Source: Chryseobacterium sp. BGARF1
Lineage (GTDB): Bacteria > Bacteroidota > Bacteroidia > Flavobacteriales > Weeksellaceae
DNA length: 63,219 nucleotides
Direction of reading: 5' to 3'
Assembly: GCF_001677955.1 (NCBI RefSeq)
Contig: NZ_LELA01000003.1
Location: forward strand, 1 to 63,219
Shown here: in pieces, positions 1 through 7,825 of the stretch
Numbering within the stretch: position 1 is the stretch's first letter
Layout: each line of letters starts with the position of its first letter
Program-made: the position numbers and the translations under genes
Notes under the pieces: generated by a model
Seen by the model: only the letters and a program-made list of their open reading frames with translations
Databases searched by the model: none
Told to the model about the DNA's origin: nothing

Positions 1-140
1 TTTATAACCTTTTTCTTAATTTTGACTACGTCGAATCTTCGATTTCTAAATTAAAATAAACTTTGTTTATTCTTGTTTTAACATTAAGAATTTCAGTTAA
101 TTAATCTAAATGCAAATAAGAAATCAATGAATTGATTTTT
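1..140. repeat. Dispersed direct repeat, left copy (window end)
   Basis: About 115 bp of this stretch recurs in the same orientation at 63103-63219, the other end of the window. The left copy has roughly 25 extra bases near 24-50. The core is a 7-3-7 palindrome, AATAAACTTTGTTTATT, at 55-71, followed by a conserved run through the ATTAAGAATTTCAGTTAATT block. The copies are similar but not identical, so this is not a simple circular overlap. No coding potential was seen. Confidence 0.8.
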
Positions 141-234
141 ATTAAGTCCTTTAAGCTAAAAGGTCTTAATTCCTTAATGTTAAAAATAAACTTAATTTTT
201 AAACAGACTCTAAGAGTTTATCTAAAATTGATAT

Positions 235-267
235 AAAATCTGCTCAAAATATGAGCAGATTTTTTTG
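235..267 (+). terminator. Rho-independent terminator
   Basis: A 12-bp perfect stem (AAAATCTGCTCA at 235-246 with its complement at 252-263) around a 5-nt loop is followed by a T tract. It should stop rightward transcription of a unit lying left of the window, because no gene precedes it here. Confidence 0.8.
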
Positions 268-336
268 TTTAAAATAATTGACAAAAAACTAACAATAAAC
301 ACATTGCTCAAACAGAAAACACAGAAATATCATTAT

Positions 337-500
337 CAATTTGGGAAGGTCTTCCCTCAAACTGGTTTGCACTCTCCCAACTTGGGAAACATTCCTCGCA
401 AAAAATTTTGCATTATCCCAAGTTGGGAAAGTCTCCCTCGAAATAAGTTTGCCTCATCCCAAATTGGGAAACCTTGCCTCTAAAGTGGTTTGCTAAAATT
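337..500. repeat. Four-unit 41-bp tandem palindrome array
   Basis: Four imperfect units begin at 337, 378, 419 and 460, exactly 41 bp apart. Each starts with a palindromic box of the form TCCCAAnTTGGGA (degenerate in unit 1). Each also has a second element ending in TTTGC 28-33 bp later; in unit 2 this is the palindrome GCAAAAnnTTTTGC. The box sequence is kept while the rest varies. The period is not a multiple of three, so the open frame across the array is not a gene. Confidence 0.85.
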
Positions 501-552
501 GCAGATTAAAAGCATAGAAATTCAGTATTAAATTTAGAAGACTTAATTAAGT

Positions 553-587
553 AGTTGATAGGTTTTAGTTGACGGTTGATCGTTTGA
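553..587. repeat. Heptad-periodic tract
   Basis: Five consecutive 7-mers (AGTTGAT, AGGTTTT, AGTTGAC, GGTTGAT, CGTTTGA) keep phase without being identical. It is one of several 7-bp-period intergenic tracts in this window. Confidence 0.55.
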
Positions 588-608
588 AATTCAAAAAATT
601 TAAAAAAC

Positions 609-846
609 TAATAACCTGAGTTCGATTGTTACAAAAGATTAAATCATTGATAATTAAACTTTTATATTTCAATCAATATGGTCTGGCTTTAGCTCGATGT
701 AAATGTGAAGACCACAATTGGCTTTAGCCAAAGCTTATTGTAAATTTCGGCTAAAGCCAATTAAGTTTACGATTATTTAAAATGGGCTAAAGCCCATTCC
801 TATTGATATTTAGTGTTAATTTAATAATCGAACTCAGATTAATAAC
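609..846. mobile_element. MITE-like element with GGCTTTAGCC palindromes
   Basis: A 12-bp perfect terminal inverted repeat, CTGAGTTCGATT at 616-627 and its complement at 826-837, bounds about 222 bp of non-coding DNA. TAATAAC occurs directly on both sides (609-615 and 840-846), as a target-site duplication would. Inside are several GGCTTTAGCC/GGCTAAAGCC palindromes, also found at 3828-3895 and 54511-54575. There is no transposase, so any mobility would have to be in trans. Confidence 0.5.
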
Positions 847-1084
847 GAGTTATTAAATAGTTTCAATACCTTATTTTGGTTCGAGTTTTAAAGGATATGT
901 ATTATATTTGAAAATAAAAATTGATTACATAGCAAAAAGCTTAAAATGTCTTTTTACCAAAAGGAATCAAATGAAATAATTAAAAAAGGAATATTCAAAA
1001 GTTGACAAAGTGTAGTATTTTCATTTATTGTTTGTTTTACTAAGTACTAATAATGGTTAAATCATACATTTTGTAACGTAATAT

Positions 1085-1205
1085 GATTGCAGCCCGACCT
1101 GAGTGGAAATCCTTTTTTGTTGCTGGAAAAATGTAGGCAAAAAAGATTGACTCCGTCGAACCACTCCGTTAGGTTTGGGAACGGAGGGCGGAATAGCTGC
1201 CCAAA
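1085..1205 (+). ncRNA. Structured RNA, Flavo-1-like
   Basis: Three nested helices can be drawn. GCAGC 1089-1093 pairs with GCTGC 1196-1200 (closing stem). CTTTTTTG 1112-1119 pairs with CAAAAAAG 1138-1145. CTCCGTT 1164-1170 pairs with AACGGAG 1180-1186. The boxes CCTGAGTGGAAATCC and GGCGGAATAGCTGCCC resemble, from memory, the Flavo-1 RNA motif of Bacteroidetes; this was not checked against a covariance model. The flanks 847-1084 and 1206-1355 show no gene. The reverse-strand open frame over this element is not credible as a protein. Confidence 0.55.
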
Positions 1206-1355
1206 ATACATTGTTAATTGTTTTAACATACTTAACTTTTGAATAACTTATTTCTTCATAAAATATTTTCGTCGATTTTGTGGTTAAAAAACGACATATA
1301 CTAAAAAGTAAAACCAATTTTTGTACTCTTTACCTAACACAGTCAACTCTATATT

Positions 1356-2477
1356 TTGAAAAAACTTTTCGTCTTAACCTTTACTTTTTGTACTTGGACC
1401 TGTTTCTTTTCTCAAAACACGTATGCTTTTTTCGGCTCTTTCAATTGGGATAAAAATACGGAAGGAATTTATGTTTATCAATTAGATACCATTAGCGGAA
1501 ATTTGTCAAAAGTTACATCTGTTACCGGTATTTTAAATCCTTCTTTTCTAACGGTTTCGCCTAATGGAAAATATATTTTCGCATGTACTGAAAGTAAAAC
1601 CGAAAACGGGGGAAGTGTAAGTAGTTTTGAGTTTAAACCCCAAAATAAAACGCTAACTTTTATCAACAGTCAAAAAAGTGGTGGCGAAAATCCAGTTTAT
1701 CTTACCGCTCATAAGAATGGAAAATGGCTCGTGAATGGAAACTACACCGAGGGAAGTGTTTCCGTTTATCCTATTTCAGAAGGTGGAAAAATTGAACCTT
1801 ATGTTCAAAATTTTCAGTTTTCGGAAGGAAGTATAGATGCTGGCAGGCAAAAACGTTCGCATATTCATTCTACTGTTTTTTCTCCAAACTTTGATTATAT
1901 CTTTTGTCCTGATTTGGGAGCAGATAAGATCAGGGCTTATCAATTTAAAAATGAAAAGGCGGAACCTTTACAAGATGCTGAAATTTCTTTTACAAAAACA
2001 ACTTTAGGAAGCGGACCAAGGCATTTTACATTTCATCCGAATGGAATATTTGCATATTGTATCGAAGAAATGGGAGGAGCAGTAAGTGCATATTCTTACG
2101 AAAACGGGAAACTGAATAATCTACAACGAATCAATACCCATTCGGAAAAATATAAAGATAACTTTGAGAGCTCTGATGTTCATATTTCACCCGATGGAAA
2201 ATTTTTGTATGCCTCAAATCGAGGAAAGGAAAATAACATTGCCATCTTTTCAATTCAAAATAACGGTACATTAAAAACTGTCGGTTATCGATCTACAAAA
2301 GGAAAACATCCGAGAATATTCAACATTGACCCCAGCGGAAAGTTCTTAATTGCAACCAATACCGGAACCAGCAATGTGGTTGTGTTTAAAATAAATGCAG
2401 AAACAGGTTTATTAAAAAAGGTTGGAAAAAAGATTAAAATAAAAAATGTTTCTTGCGTTGAATTGAGAAGTTATTAA
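1356..2477 (+). CDS. Secreted lactonase-family beta-propeller protein
   Basis: This 373-residue protein belongs to the lactonase/6-phosphogluconolactonase-like propeller family. Residues 1-24 form a signal peptide ending ...FFSQNTYA. The rest repeats blade signatures such as SPNGKYIFA, HPNGIFAYC, SPDGKFLYASN and DPSGKFLIATN. The length is typical for the family, so it looks complete. The start is TTG, directly followed by a Lys-Lys-Leu signal peptide; no better ATG is in frame. Export makes a role in the cytosolic pentose phosphate pathway unlikely, and the substrate is unknown. It stands alone, downstream of the structured RNA and 53 bp before the next gene. Confidence 0.8.
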   Translation: MKKLFVLTFTFCTWTCFFSQNTYAFFGSFNWDKNTEGIYVYQLDTISGNLSKVTSVTGILNPSFLTVSPNGKYIFACTESKTENGGSVSSFEFKPQNKTLTFINSQKSGGENPVYLTAHKNGKWLVNGNYTEGSVSVYPISEGGKIEPYVQNFQFSEGSIDAGRQKRSHIHSTVFSPNFDYIFCPDLGADKIRAYQFKNEKAEPLQDAEISFTKTTLGSGPRHFTFHPNGIFAYCIEEMGGAVSAYSYENGKLNNLQRINTHSEKYKDNFESSDVHISPDGKFLYASNRGKENNIAIFSIQNNGTLKTVGYRSTKGKHPRIFNIDPSGKFLIATNTGTSNVVVFKINAETGLLKKVGKKIKIKNVSCVELRSY

Positions 2478-2529
2478 TTCCTTTGATAAAAGAATTATTT
2501 CATTATTTTTGATTTCTAAAATATCCATC

Positions 2530-3156
2530 ATGAAGTACCTTTTAAGTGTAAGCTTACTTTTGTCTGTATTTTTCTGTTACGGACAAAACTATCCATTTGC
2601 TACAGAATTTGTAACCGGTAAAGTAGTCCTTAAAGACTTATCTGAGCTTGATGGGCAGATAAAATGGTTTCCCACTCAAAATGATAAATTACATTTCAGA
2701 TTAGATGAAAAAGCAAAACCCGCAAAATATACTCCCAATGATATTACAAGCTTCTCTGCAGAAGGTTTAAAGTTTGTTCCGCTACATAATTTTAAAGCTT
2801 ACGCAGATAATTATGCATTAGTAGGAACCCCTACAAAAATCACAGAGACCTTTGGAGAAGTGGTCTCAGAAGGAAAATTCAATATCTATTTCACATCGAT
2901 CAGAGGGTATAATGCAATTGCTAGGACACTAGAAGATTACCCCAATTTTGTATTTCAGGATGCTAATGATGCTGACAAAAAACTCTATGCTTATCCGTAC
3001 AGAATCAGAATGAAAGAAAAGAAATACGAAAAAGCAAAAGAAGACCTTTATATTCTTTTTAAAGATCATCCAGAAATTGTTGACAAAATAAGAGCTTTCA
3101 AAAAAGAAAACGATTTTTTAGAGATCATTAAAATGATTGAAGATATCAACAAATAA
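2530..3156 (+). CDS. Hypothetical secreted protein
   Basis: I do not recognise this family. The ATG at 2530 is preferred over an upstream TTG at 2509 because it places a clean signal peptide (MKYLLSVSLLLSVFFCYGQ) at the N-terminus. The mature part, about 190 residues, is rich in Lys, Asp and Glu, starts with a beta-strand-like region and ends in a charged helical segment (residues ~160-208). It has no lipobox, no T9SS domain and no transmembrane helix after the signal, so a periplasmic location is most likely. It follows the lactonase on the same strand and may share its transcript. Confidence 0.65.
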   Translation: MKYLLSVSLLLSVFFCYGQNYPFATEFVTGKVVLKDLSELDGQIKWFPTQNDKLHFRLDEKAKPAKYTPNDITSFSAEGLKFVPLHNFKAYADNYALVGTPTKITETFGEVVSEGKFNIYFTSIRGYNAIARTLEDYPNFVFQDANDADKKLYAYPYRIRMKEKKYEKAKEDLYILFKDHPEIVDKIRAFKKENDFLEIIKMIEDINK

Positions 3157-3162
3157 AGCAGT

Positions 3163-3792
3163 TTATCTTCTTACAGAATCACTTTTCTTAAAAGCATCTA
3201 CTTTCAGGTAAGAATCATTCTCTTCTTTTTTCTTTTTATCTGAAATTAAAATTCCAAAAAGATGATCAATTTCGTGCTGGAAAATAACTGCCGTAAAACC
3301 TTCAACCATTTCTGAGAATTTCTGGCCTTTTAAGTCAACATATTCCAGTTGAATGACTTTACTTCTGTAAAACTGATCATGAAAATCGGGAATTGATAAG
3401 TCTCCTTCCGGACCGAGATTTTGTAACTCTGACCTCCAGGTAATCACCGGATTGATGAAATATTCCAAAGGTTCACCGGCTTTGTCAAAACGCTGTACCC
3501 AAATTATTTTTCTATTGATTCCAACTTGCGGAGCGGCAATTCCTACTCCACCGTCAGTTGAAAGAAGTGACTTCTCCATTCTTTTAACCAAAGTTGCCGT
3601 GTTTTTGTCAAGCGGATCAATCTCAGTAGAAAGCTTCAGTAAAGTTTTATGTTGATGAGCATCGGTAGTCTGATAGATAGGTAAGGCTAAATTAATATCA
3701 CCCTGATTGATTAATGAAATTTCATTGGATGTCAATTTCTGAGCATTGATAAAACCGATGAACAGGATGAAAAGTAAAGAGATTTTTTTCAT
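3163..3792 (-). CDS. Secreted peptide-deformylase-like protein, Cys ligand replaced
   Basis: The 209-residue protein carries the three deformylase motifs. Motif 1 is GVGIAAPQ (82-89), motif 3 is QHEIDH (172-177, HEXXH). Motif 2, normally EGCLS, reads E129-G130-D131-L-S, so the cysteine that binds the catalytic metal is an aspartate. It also has a signal peptide (1-17, ...GFINAQ), whereas classical Def acts in the cytosol on ribosomal nascent chains. A housekeeping role is therefore doubtful; a periplasmic metallohydrolase derived from Def is possible. The true def gene should lie elsewhere in the genome. It is convergent with the preceding gene, 6 bp between stops. Confidence 0.85.
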   Translation of the reverse strand: MKKISLLFILFIGFINAQKLTSNEISLINQGDINLALPIYQTTDAHQHKTLLKLSTEIDPLDKNTATLVKRMEKSLLSTDGGVGIAAPQVGINRKIIWVQRFDKAGEPLEYFINPVITWRSELQNLGPEGDLSIPDFHDQFYRSKVIQLEYVDLKGQKFSEMVEGFTAVIFQHEIDHLFGILISDKKKKEENDSYLKVDAFKKSDSVRR

Positions 3793-3827
3793 TTTTTAAA
3801 ATGTTAAACAAAGATAGAAATGTTTTT

Positions 3828-3895
3828 AGGTTTAGGCTAAAGCCAATGGAAATATTTGCATTAAAAAAACGGACTAAAGCCCGTTTCTATTGATA
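3828..3895. repeat. GGCTAAAGCC-type palindromic repeat
   Basis: GGCTAAAGCC is followed about 25 bp later by an AAACGGactAAAGCCCGTTT hairpin and TATTGAT. The same layout is at 54511-54575 and inside 609-846. It lies about 40 bp upstream of the deformylase-like start codon. Confidence 0.75.
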
Positions 3896-3911
3896 TATTT
3901 CGTTTAATTTT

Positions 3912-3977
3912 TCTCACGCAGATTGAGCAAATTCCGCAGATAAAAAGATCTGTGACGATCTGTTTGATTCGTGGGAT
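3912..3977. repeat. CGCAGAT palindromic repeat
   Basis: Nested complements (CACG with CGTG, GCAGAT with ATCTGT) form a branched hairpin. Related CGCAGAT tracts are at about 26198-26230 and 49388-49430. From 3978 to 4125 I see only a short 7-3-7 palindrome, GAAAATCAAAGATTTTC (4047-4063), which is repeated at 5118-5134. Confidence 0.6.
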
Positions 3978-4125
3978 AGTGTCTTTTTAACACATTAGTC
4001 ACTTTAGAATTTAATTTTAAAATGTATAAAAGAACACATTAGTTTTGAAAATCAAAGATTTTCTTTGGACACCAACTTGATTCTTTTACTTTTTCACTTT
4101 GCTCTTTTTATTTGTTTCTTTAAAT

Positions 4126-4998
4126 CTAATAAGTCTTGGTCATATCCGCCGGAATAATCAGATTAAAATCTGTCGGAATGTATTCTTTTTCAGGAATTTT
4201 TAATTCATCATCTTCAGATTCAAAAACAGAGATTACTGCCATTTTCAGATTTGGGTTTTTCTGTTTGATGTACCAGTAAATTCCGCCAAATTCTTTACTA
4301 TGGAAGTTTCCGTTGTAATGAATAAATGTTTTTCCTGGCTGCAGATTATTTAGAATAGATTCCGCCATCGTTGCATCTTTCGTTGCCTGAGCAGAAATAA
4401 AATTCATCACCTTCGTACCTTCTGCATGGTCGCCCATCATTTTTTTCATTTCAGGATAACCGGGAGTGTCTAAAGTAACATTGATCGGCAATTGTGCAAT
4501 GTAAGACTTTTCTTTTTCACTCAGTTTATTTAAAGACTCCAAGCCTTCTTTTGCCGTCTGAGACGCATATTTTCTTGGAATATTGGTCGCAATAAAGTTT
4601 AGATTTTTATCTTTTGCAAAATCAACCAAAGGTTTGTAATCAGTCGTATAATTATTCCACAAACGAACAGAGTCTTTCAGGTTTTTAGCTTCAATTTTAC
4701 CCGCAAGATACTTATTAAGCTGTGGCTGATTGTCTCTTTCAAACATTTCGGCACCCAATGTGATCTGCTTATTTTTTTTGTCGTAAAGCCCTTCTGTAAC
4801 TTTTAACTGAAGCCAGTGCACGATCGAATTATTGTGAAGTTCCCCAAAGAAAACAACATCATAATCAGCAAGCTGTTTGACCATTTTTTCAGCTTTAATG
4901 GCTTTTCCTTTTTTATTATAAAACTGATACGATTTAAAATTCTGCGCTTTAGAAACAGAAAATCCTAAAACTAATAGGACGATAAAAATATTTTTCAT
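4126..4998 (-). CDS. ChaN-like haem-binding protein
   Basis: A 290-residue exported protein of the ChaN/DUF399 haem-binding family. It has a signal peptide (1-18, ...FSVSKAQ), the N-terminal VVFFGELHNNSIVH motif (~48-61), the GAEMFERDNQ motif (~82-91) and the late TFIHYNGNFHS motif, all typical of the fold. Family members bind haem, often as dimers; the exact role is poorly known. Unlike E. coli-type lipoproteins there is no lipobox Cys, so it is probably soluble in the periplasm. It lies 370 bp beyond the end of the haem operon and past its terminator, so it is likely a separate unit with a related function. Confidence 0.8.
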   Translation of the reverse strand: MKNIFIVLLVLGFSVSKAQNFKSYQFYNKKGKAIKAEKMVKQLADYDVVFFGELHNNSIVHWLQLKVTEGLYDKKNKQITLGAEMFERDNQPQLNKYLAGKIEAKNLKDSVRLWNNYTTDYKPLVDFAKDKNLNFIATNIPRKYASQTAKEGLESLNKLSEKEKSYIAQLPINVTLDTPGYPEMKKMMGDHAEGTKVMNFISAQATKDATMAESILNNLQPGKTFIHYNGNFHSKEFGGIYWYIKQKNPNLKMAVISVFESEDDELKIPEKEYIPTDFNLIIPADMTKTY

Positions 4999-5071
4999 TT
5001 TATTAAGTTTTTAAACAAGAATATTACAAATTTATATTGACTGTATTCCAAATGTAGGTTTGTTGGTTTTT

Positions 5072-5243
5072 CGCAAAGACGCAAAGTTTTCACCTTTATT
5101 TTGTTTTTAAGGCGCAAGAAAATCAAAGATTTTCAGCAAGTGATTTATTAATCGAATTATGCAAATATGCAGTTTTAAATTTTATCGAAGATAAAATCCT
5201 TGCGACTTAAAAAGTAAATTTAAAAAATTCTTGCGTCTTTGCG
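5072..5243. repeat. TIR-bounded non-coding element (CGCAAAG family)
   Basis: A perfect 13-bp inverted repeat, CGCAAAGACGCAA at 5072-5084 and TTGCGTCTTTGCG at 5231-5243, encloses 146 bp. The interior is built of short palindromes, among them GAAAATCAAAGATTTTC and TTTTATCGAAGATAAAA. Its termini resemble those at 48234-48387 and 53090-53250. With the terminator below, it fills the 370-bp gap between two genes. Confidence 0.65.
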
Positions 5244-5310
5244 TTTTCCAACATTATATCTAAATTTAGAATCAGTGTTATTTGTGATAGACATTTTTGT
5301 TTAAGTTCAA

Positions 5311-5349
5311 CAAAAAAGACCGTTTTGAATCTTCAAACAAAACGGTCTT
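5311..5349 (-). terminator. Terminator of the haem operon
   Basis: A 12-bp perfect stem (AAGACCGTTTTG 5316-5327 with its complement 5338-5349) is followed, on the minus strand, by six T. It lies 20 bp past the hmuS stop codon. Confidence 0.85.
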
Positions 5350-5368
5350 CATCCAATCATCTAATTAT

Positions 5369-6397
5369 TTATTTTTCAAGATCTGCTACCAAATCTTTCC
5401 ATTCTTGTAATTCAGGGATTCCCGGCTTTCTTTTTCCAAAGAATTGTACGATAAAGTCACCTTCGCTGTTGAATACTTCGATTGCCGTAACTTCACCATC
5501 TTCAGTTGGTTTTTTCACGATCCAAGCTTCAGCGATCTTTGTAACATCTAAATGTAAATTGAAATCAGGATCCATTACATTAAACCATTGTTGGTGCCAC
5601 ATTGTTTTTTTCACTTCTCCGGTGTGAATCTGAATAATTCCTCTGTTCCCCACGAAAACCATGATAGGAAGTCTCTTTTCAGAAGCATCTTCCAAAACGT
5701 TTACCACTTTTGAAGGATCAATTTTTTTAGCATAACCTTCCGGAGCTAATCTCAAAGCCTGAGTTCTTGAAACCCCGAATTTTCTGGTCATCATAAAGAA
5801 ATCGTGAGTATCTTTCAATTCTGTCCAAGCTTTTTTGAAACCTTCAGCATCAATTTCTGAATCTGCTTTTTCAGGAGCTTTTGGGGCAACTGCTTCAAAT
5901 TCGAAAACTTCATTTTGGTTTTCAGCTTTAAACTGAGCAACGATAGGATCGAAAGCTTCAACATTGCTGTCTTTCGTTAAATAAATCTTGTGAAGTGCTA
6001 AACCATCTTTTCCAAAGAACTGAAGACTTTTTTTGTCACCTTCTACCACAGCGAAAGCAAATTTCCAGTGATTCTGGAAAATCCTCAAATCGATATCTTC
6101 ACCTACGAAAAGCTGTGCATGCGGACTGCTGAAATCACCGTTTAAATACGTTCCTTTTCTTTCGTGAACACATTCGTCATTTCTTGTTAGAGCCATTACT
6201 TTTCCTAATTTTTCAACTTCTGTTAAGATGTTTGCAAATTCAGGTTTTAGAACGGTTACTTCTTCTCCTACGTTAGTTAATAATAATTCTGCTTCGCTTA
6301 CACCCAATTCTGCAGCGGCATTTCTTATTCTCATATGTGGATTTTCTGCTTTCAGAGCTTCCCATTTTTCTTTCAGATTGTTAACTATTGTATTCAT
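5369..6397 (-). CDS. hmuS: HmuS/ChuS-family haem-handling protein
   Basis: A 342-residue cytoplasmic protein of the HemS/HmuS/ChuS family, which binds imported haem and in some members degrades it to release iron. It has the typical two-fold repeat. Each half carries the region around LGVSEAELLL / FGVSRTQALRLAPEG and a later strand block (HWKFAFAVVEGDKKSLQFFGKDG / HLDVTKIAEAWIVKKP). Length matches the family and no signal peptide is present. It is the last gene of the haem operon, 5 bp after the methyltransferase. Whether it degrades haem or only carries it cannot be told from sequence alone. Confidence 0.9.
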   Translation of the reverse strand: MNTIVNNLKEKWEALKAENPHMRIRNAAAELGVSEAELLLTNVGEEVTVLKPEFANILTEVEKLGKVMALTRNDECVHERKGTYLNGDFSSPHAQLFVGEDIDLRIFQNHWKFAFAVVEGDKKSLQFFGKDGLALHKIYLTKDSNVEAFDPIVAQFKAENQNEVFEFEAVAPKAPEKADSEIDAEGFKKAWTELKDTHDFFMMTRKFGVSRTQALRLAPEGYAKKIDPSKVVNVLEDASEKRLPIMVFVGNRGIIQIHTGEVKKTMWHQQWFNVMDPDFNLHLDVTKIAEAWIVKKPTEDGEVTAIEVFNSEGDFIVQFFGKRKPGIPELQEWKDLVADLEK

Positions 6398-6402
6398 TTT
6401 AT

Positions 6403-7053
6403 TTATTTTTTTATGGTTAAAACTGTGTAATTTCTTTTGATCAATTCGTCTCCGGTTTTGCTTTTTATTTCTTCCTCTTTTTCAGAAATTTTCATTCTTT
6501 TAAAAAGACTTTTAGAAACCGTTTCTTCCATTTCATCCGAATTGTAAAGAGTAAAATCGAATTGAGTGAAAGGTAGAGTTTCCATGAAATCTCTCTGTCC
6601 GAAAGTAAGAACAAATGTTCCGTTCTTTTTTAAAACTCTGTAGATCTCGTTTAAATACTCTAACGGATCTTCCCAGAAGTAAACTGTGTTTACAGTGAAT
6701 ATTTTATCGAAAGTCTTATCTTCAAAAGGCAGTTTCGTTCCTTCATACAAAACAAATTCTGCCTGATCTTTAAATGTTTCATTTAATCTTTTAGCTTCAA
6801 GATGCATCGTTTCGGAAATATCAATTCCGGTGTATTTTATGTTTTGAGCTAAACTTAAAAGACTTTTTACGTGAGCTGCATTTCCGTGACCAATTTCAAG
6901 AATGTGCTCGTCATCTTCAATTAAAAGAGTTTTGATGCTTTCCAATGTCATTCCGATGTTGGTTTCATTCATCATTTCTCCAATCTGAATACCTTTTTCG
7001 CCTTGCGGATTGGCAAGGTTTTGTGCTAATATTTTTAAATCTTTTTGTTCCAT
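6403..7053 (-). CDS. Class I SAM-dependent methyltransferase in haem operon
   Basis: A 216-residue Methyltransf_11-type enzyme. Motif I is ILEIGHGNAA (51-60); the GTKLPFEDKTFDKIFTVNTVYFW block (~105-128) holds the acidic post-motif and motif IV, and RVLKKNGTFVLTF is the motif V/VI strand. The substrate is unknown. It is packed between hmuV (1-bp gap) and hmuS (5-bp gap), so it is co-translated with haem import. This is not the radical-SAM haem-opening enzyme ChuW/HutW: there is no CxxxCxxC motif. A role in modifying haem breakdown products or a haem-bound ligand is only an inference from position. Confidence 0.85.
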   Translation of the reverse strand: MEQKDLKILAQNLANPQGEKGIQIGEMMNETNIGMTLESIKTLLIEDDEHILEIGHGNAAHVKSLLSLAQNIKYTGIDISETMHLEAKRLNETFKDQAEFVLYEGTKLPFEDKTFDKIFTVNTVYFWEDPLEYLNEIYRVLKKNGTFVLTFGQRDFMETLPFTQFDFTLYNSDEMEETVSKSLFKRMKISEKEEEIKSKTGDELIKRNYTVLTIKK

Positions 7054-7054
7054 A

Positions 7055-7825
7055 TTATCCGAAAATAATCATTGGGTTTTTAGTAATCGGATGATCGCAA
7101 ATAGTACATGGAAAATTGTAAGCCTCACTGATATTTTCAGCCGTAAAAACTTCTTCCGGTGTACCGTATGCTGCAACCTGTCCTGATTTCATCAATAAAA
7201 TTTTATCTGCGTACTGAGCGGCCAAATTTAAATCATGCAACACGACCACCGCAGAATTTTCATGCTTTGTGAAATTTTTAATGATTTCTAAAGCTTTATA
7301 CTGATGTTTTATATCTAAATTATTCAGAGGTTCATCCAAAAAAACCAATTTTTGAGTGATCTCATTATCCAATTGAGCTAAAACTCTTGATAAATGTACC
7401 CTTTGTTTTTCTCCGCCCGACAAAGTATTGTATTCTCTGTCTTTCAAATGATAAACATCGGTTTCATACATCATTTTGTTCATCGCTTCATGATCTTCCT
7501 TTTTGGGTTGAGCATCGAAATACGGGTAACGTCCCATCATTACGACATCTTTTACTTCCAAAGGAATATCGTTGGAGTTGTGCTGAGAAAATTTAGCTTT
7601 ATGTTTTGAAAGTTCGGCAACTTTCCAGTCTCTGATGTTTTTATCTTTAAATAAGATCTGGTGATTGGTTTTCACTTCATTTGCCAAAACACTCAGTAGA
7701 CTTGATTTCCCTGCTCCGTTTGGACCAACGATCGCTAAAAATTCGCCAAAGTCTAAAGAAACATCCACATCATTTAGAATATGAAATTCTTTATGTTTAT
7801 AACTTATTTGCTGAGCTTTTATCAT
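7055..7825 (-). CDS. hmuV: Haem ABC transporter ATP-binding protein HmuV
   Basis: A 256-residue ATPase of the FecE/BtuD/HmuV class that powers haem transfer through the inner membrane. It has Walker A GPNGAGKSS, the signature LSGGEKQR, Walker B LVFLDEP and the switch His in VVVLHDLNLAAQYAD. It overlaps hmuU by one base and is followed one base later by the methyltransferase, which indicates one polycistronic mRNA. The C-terminus contains a C-x-x-C-x-H sequence (FPCTICDHPI) of unknown meaning. The assignment to haem rather than ferric siderophore rests on the HmuY and HmuS neighbours. Confidence 0.92.
   Translation of the reverse strand: MIKAQQISYKHKEFHILNDVDVSLDFGEFLAIVGPNGAGKSSLLSVLANEVKTNHQILFKDKNIRDWKVAELSKHKAKFSQHNSNDIPLEVKDVVMMGRYPYFDAQPKKEDHEAMNKMMYETDVYHLKDREYNTLSGGEKQRVHLSRVLAQLDNEITQKLVFLDEPLNNLDIKHQYKALEIIKNFTKHENSAVVVLHDLNLAAQYADKILLMKSGQVAAYGTPEEVFTAENISEAYNFPCTICDHPITKNPMIIFG

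Noticed and set aside
265..483. 72-codon open frame across the 41-bp array
   Set aside because: The repeat period is not a multiple of three, so the frame reads the same repeat in different phases; no gene-like composition.
337..500. CRISPR array
   Set aside because: Units are degenerate along their whole length, only four copies, no unique spacers and no cas genes.
1057..1317. 86-codon reverse-strand open frame
   Set aside because: It is the antisense of the structured RNA and its flank, with no recognisable protein features.
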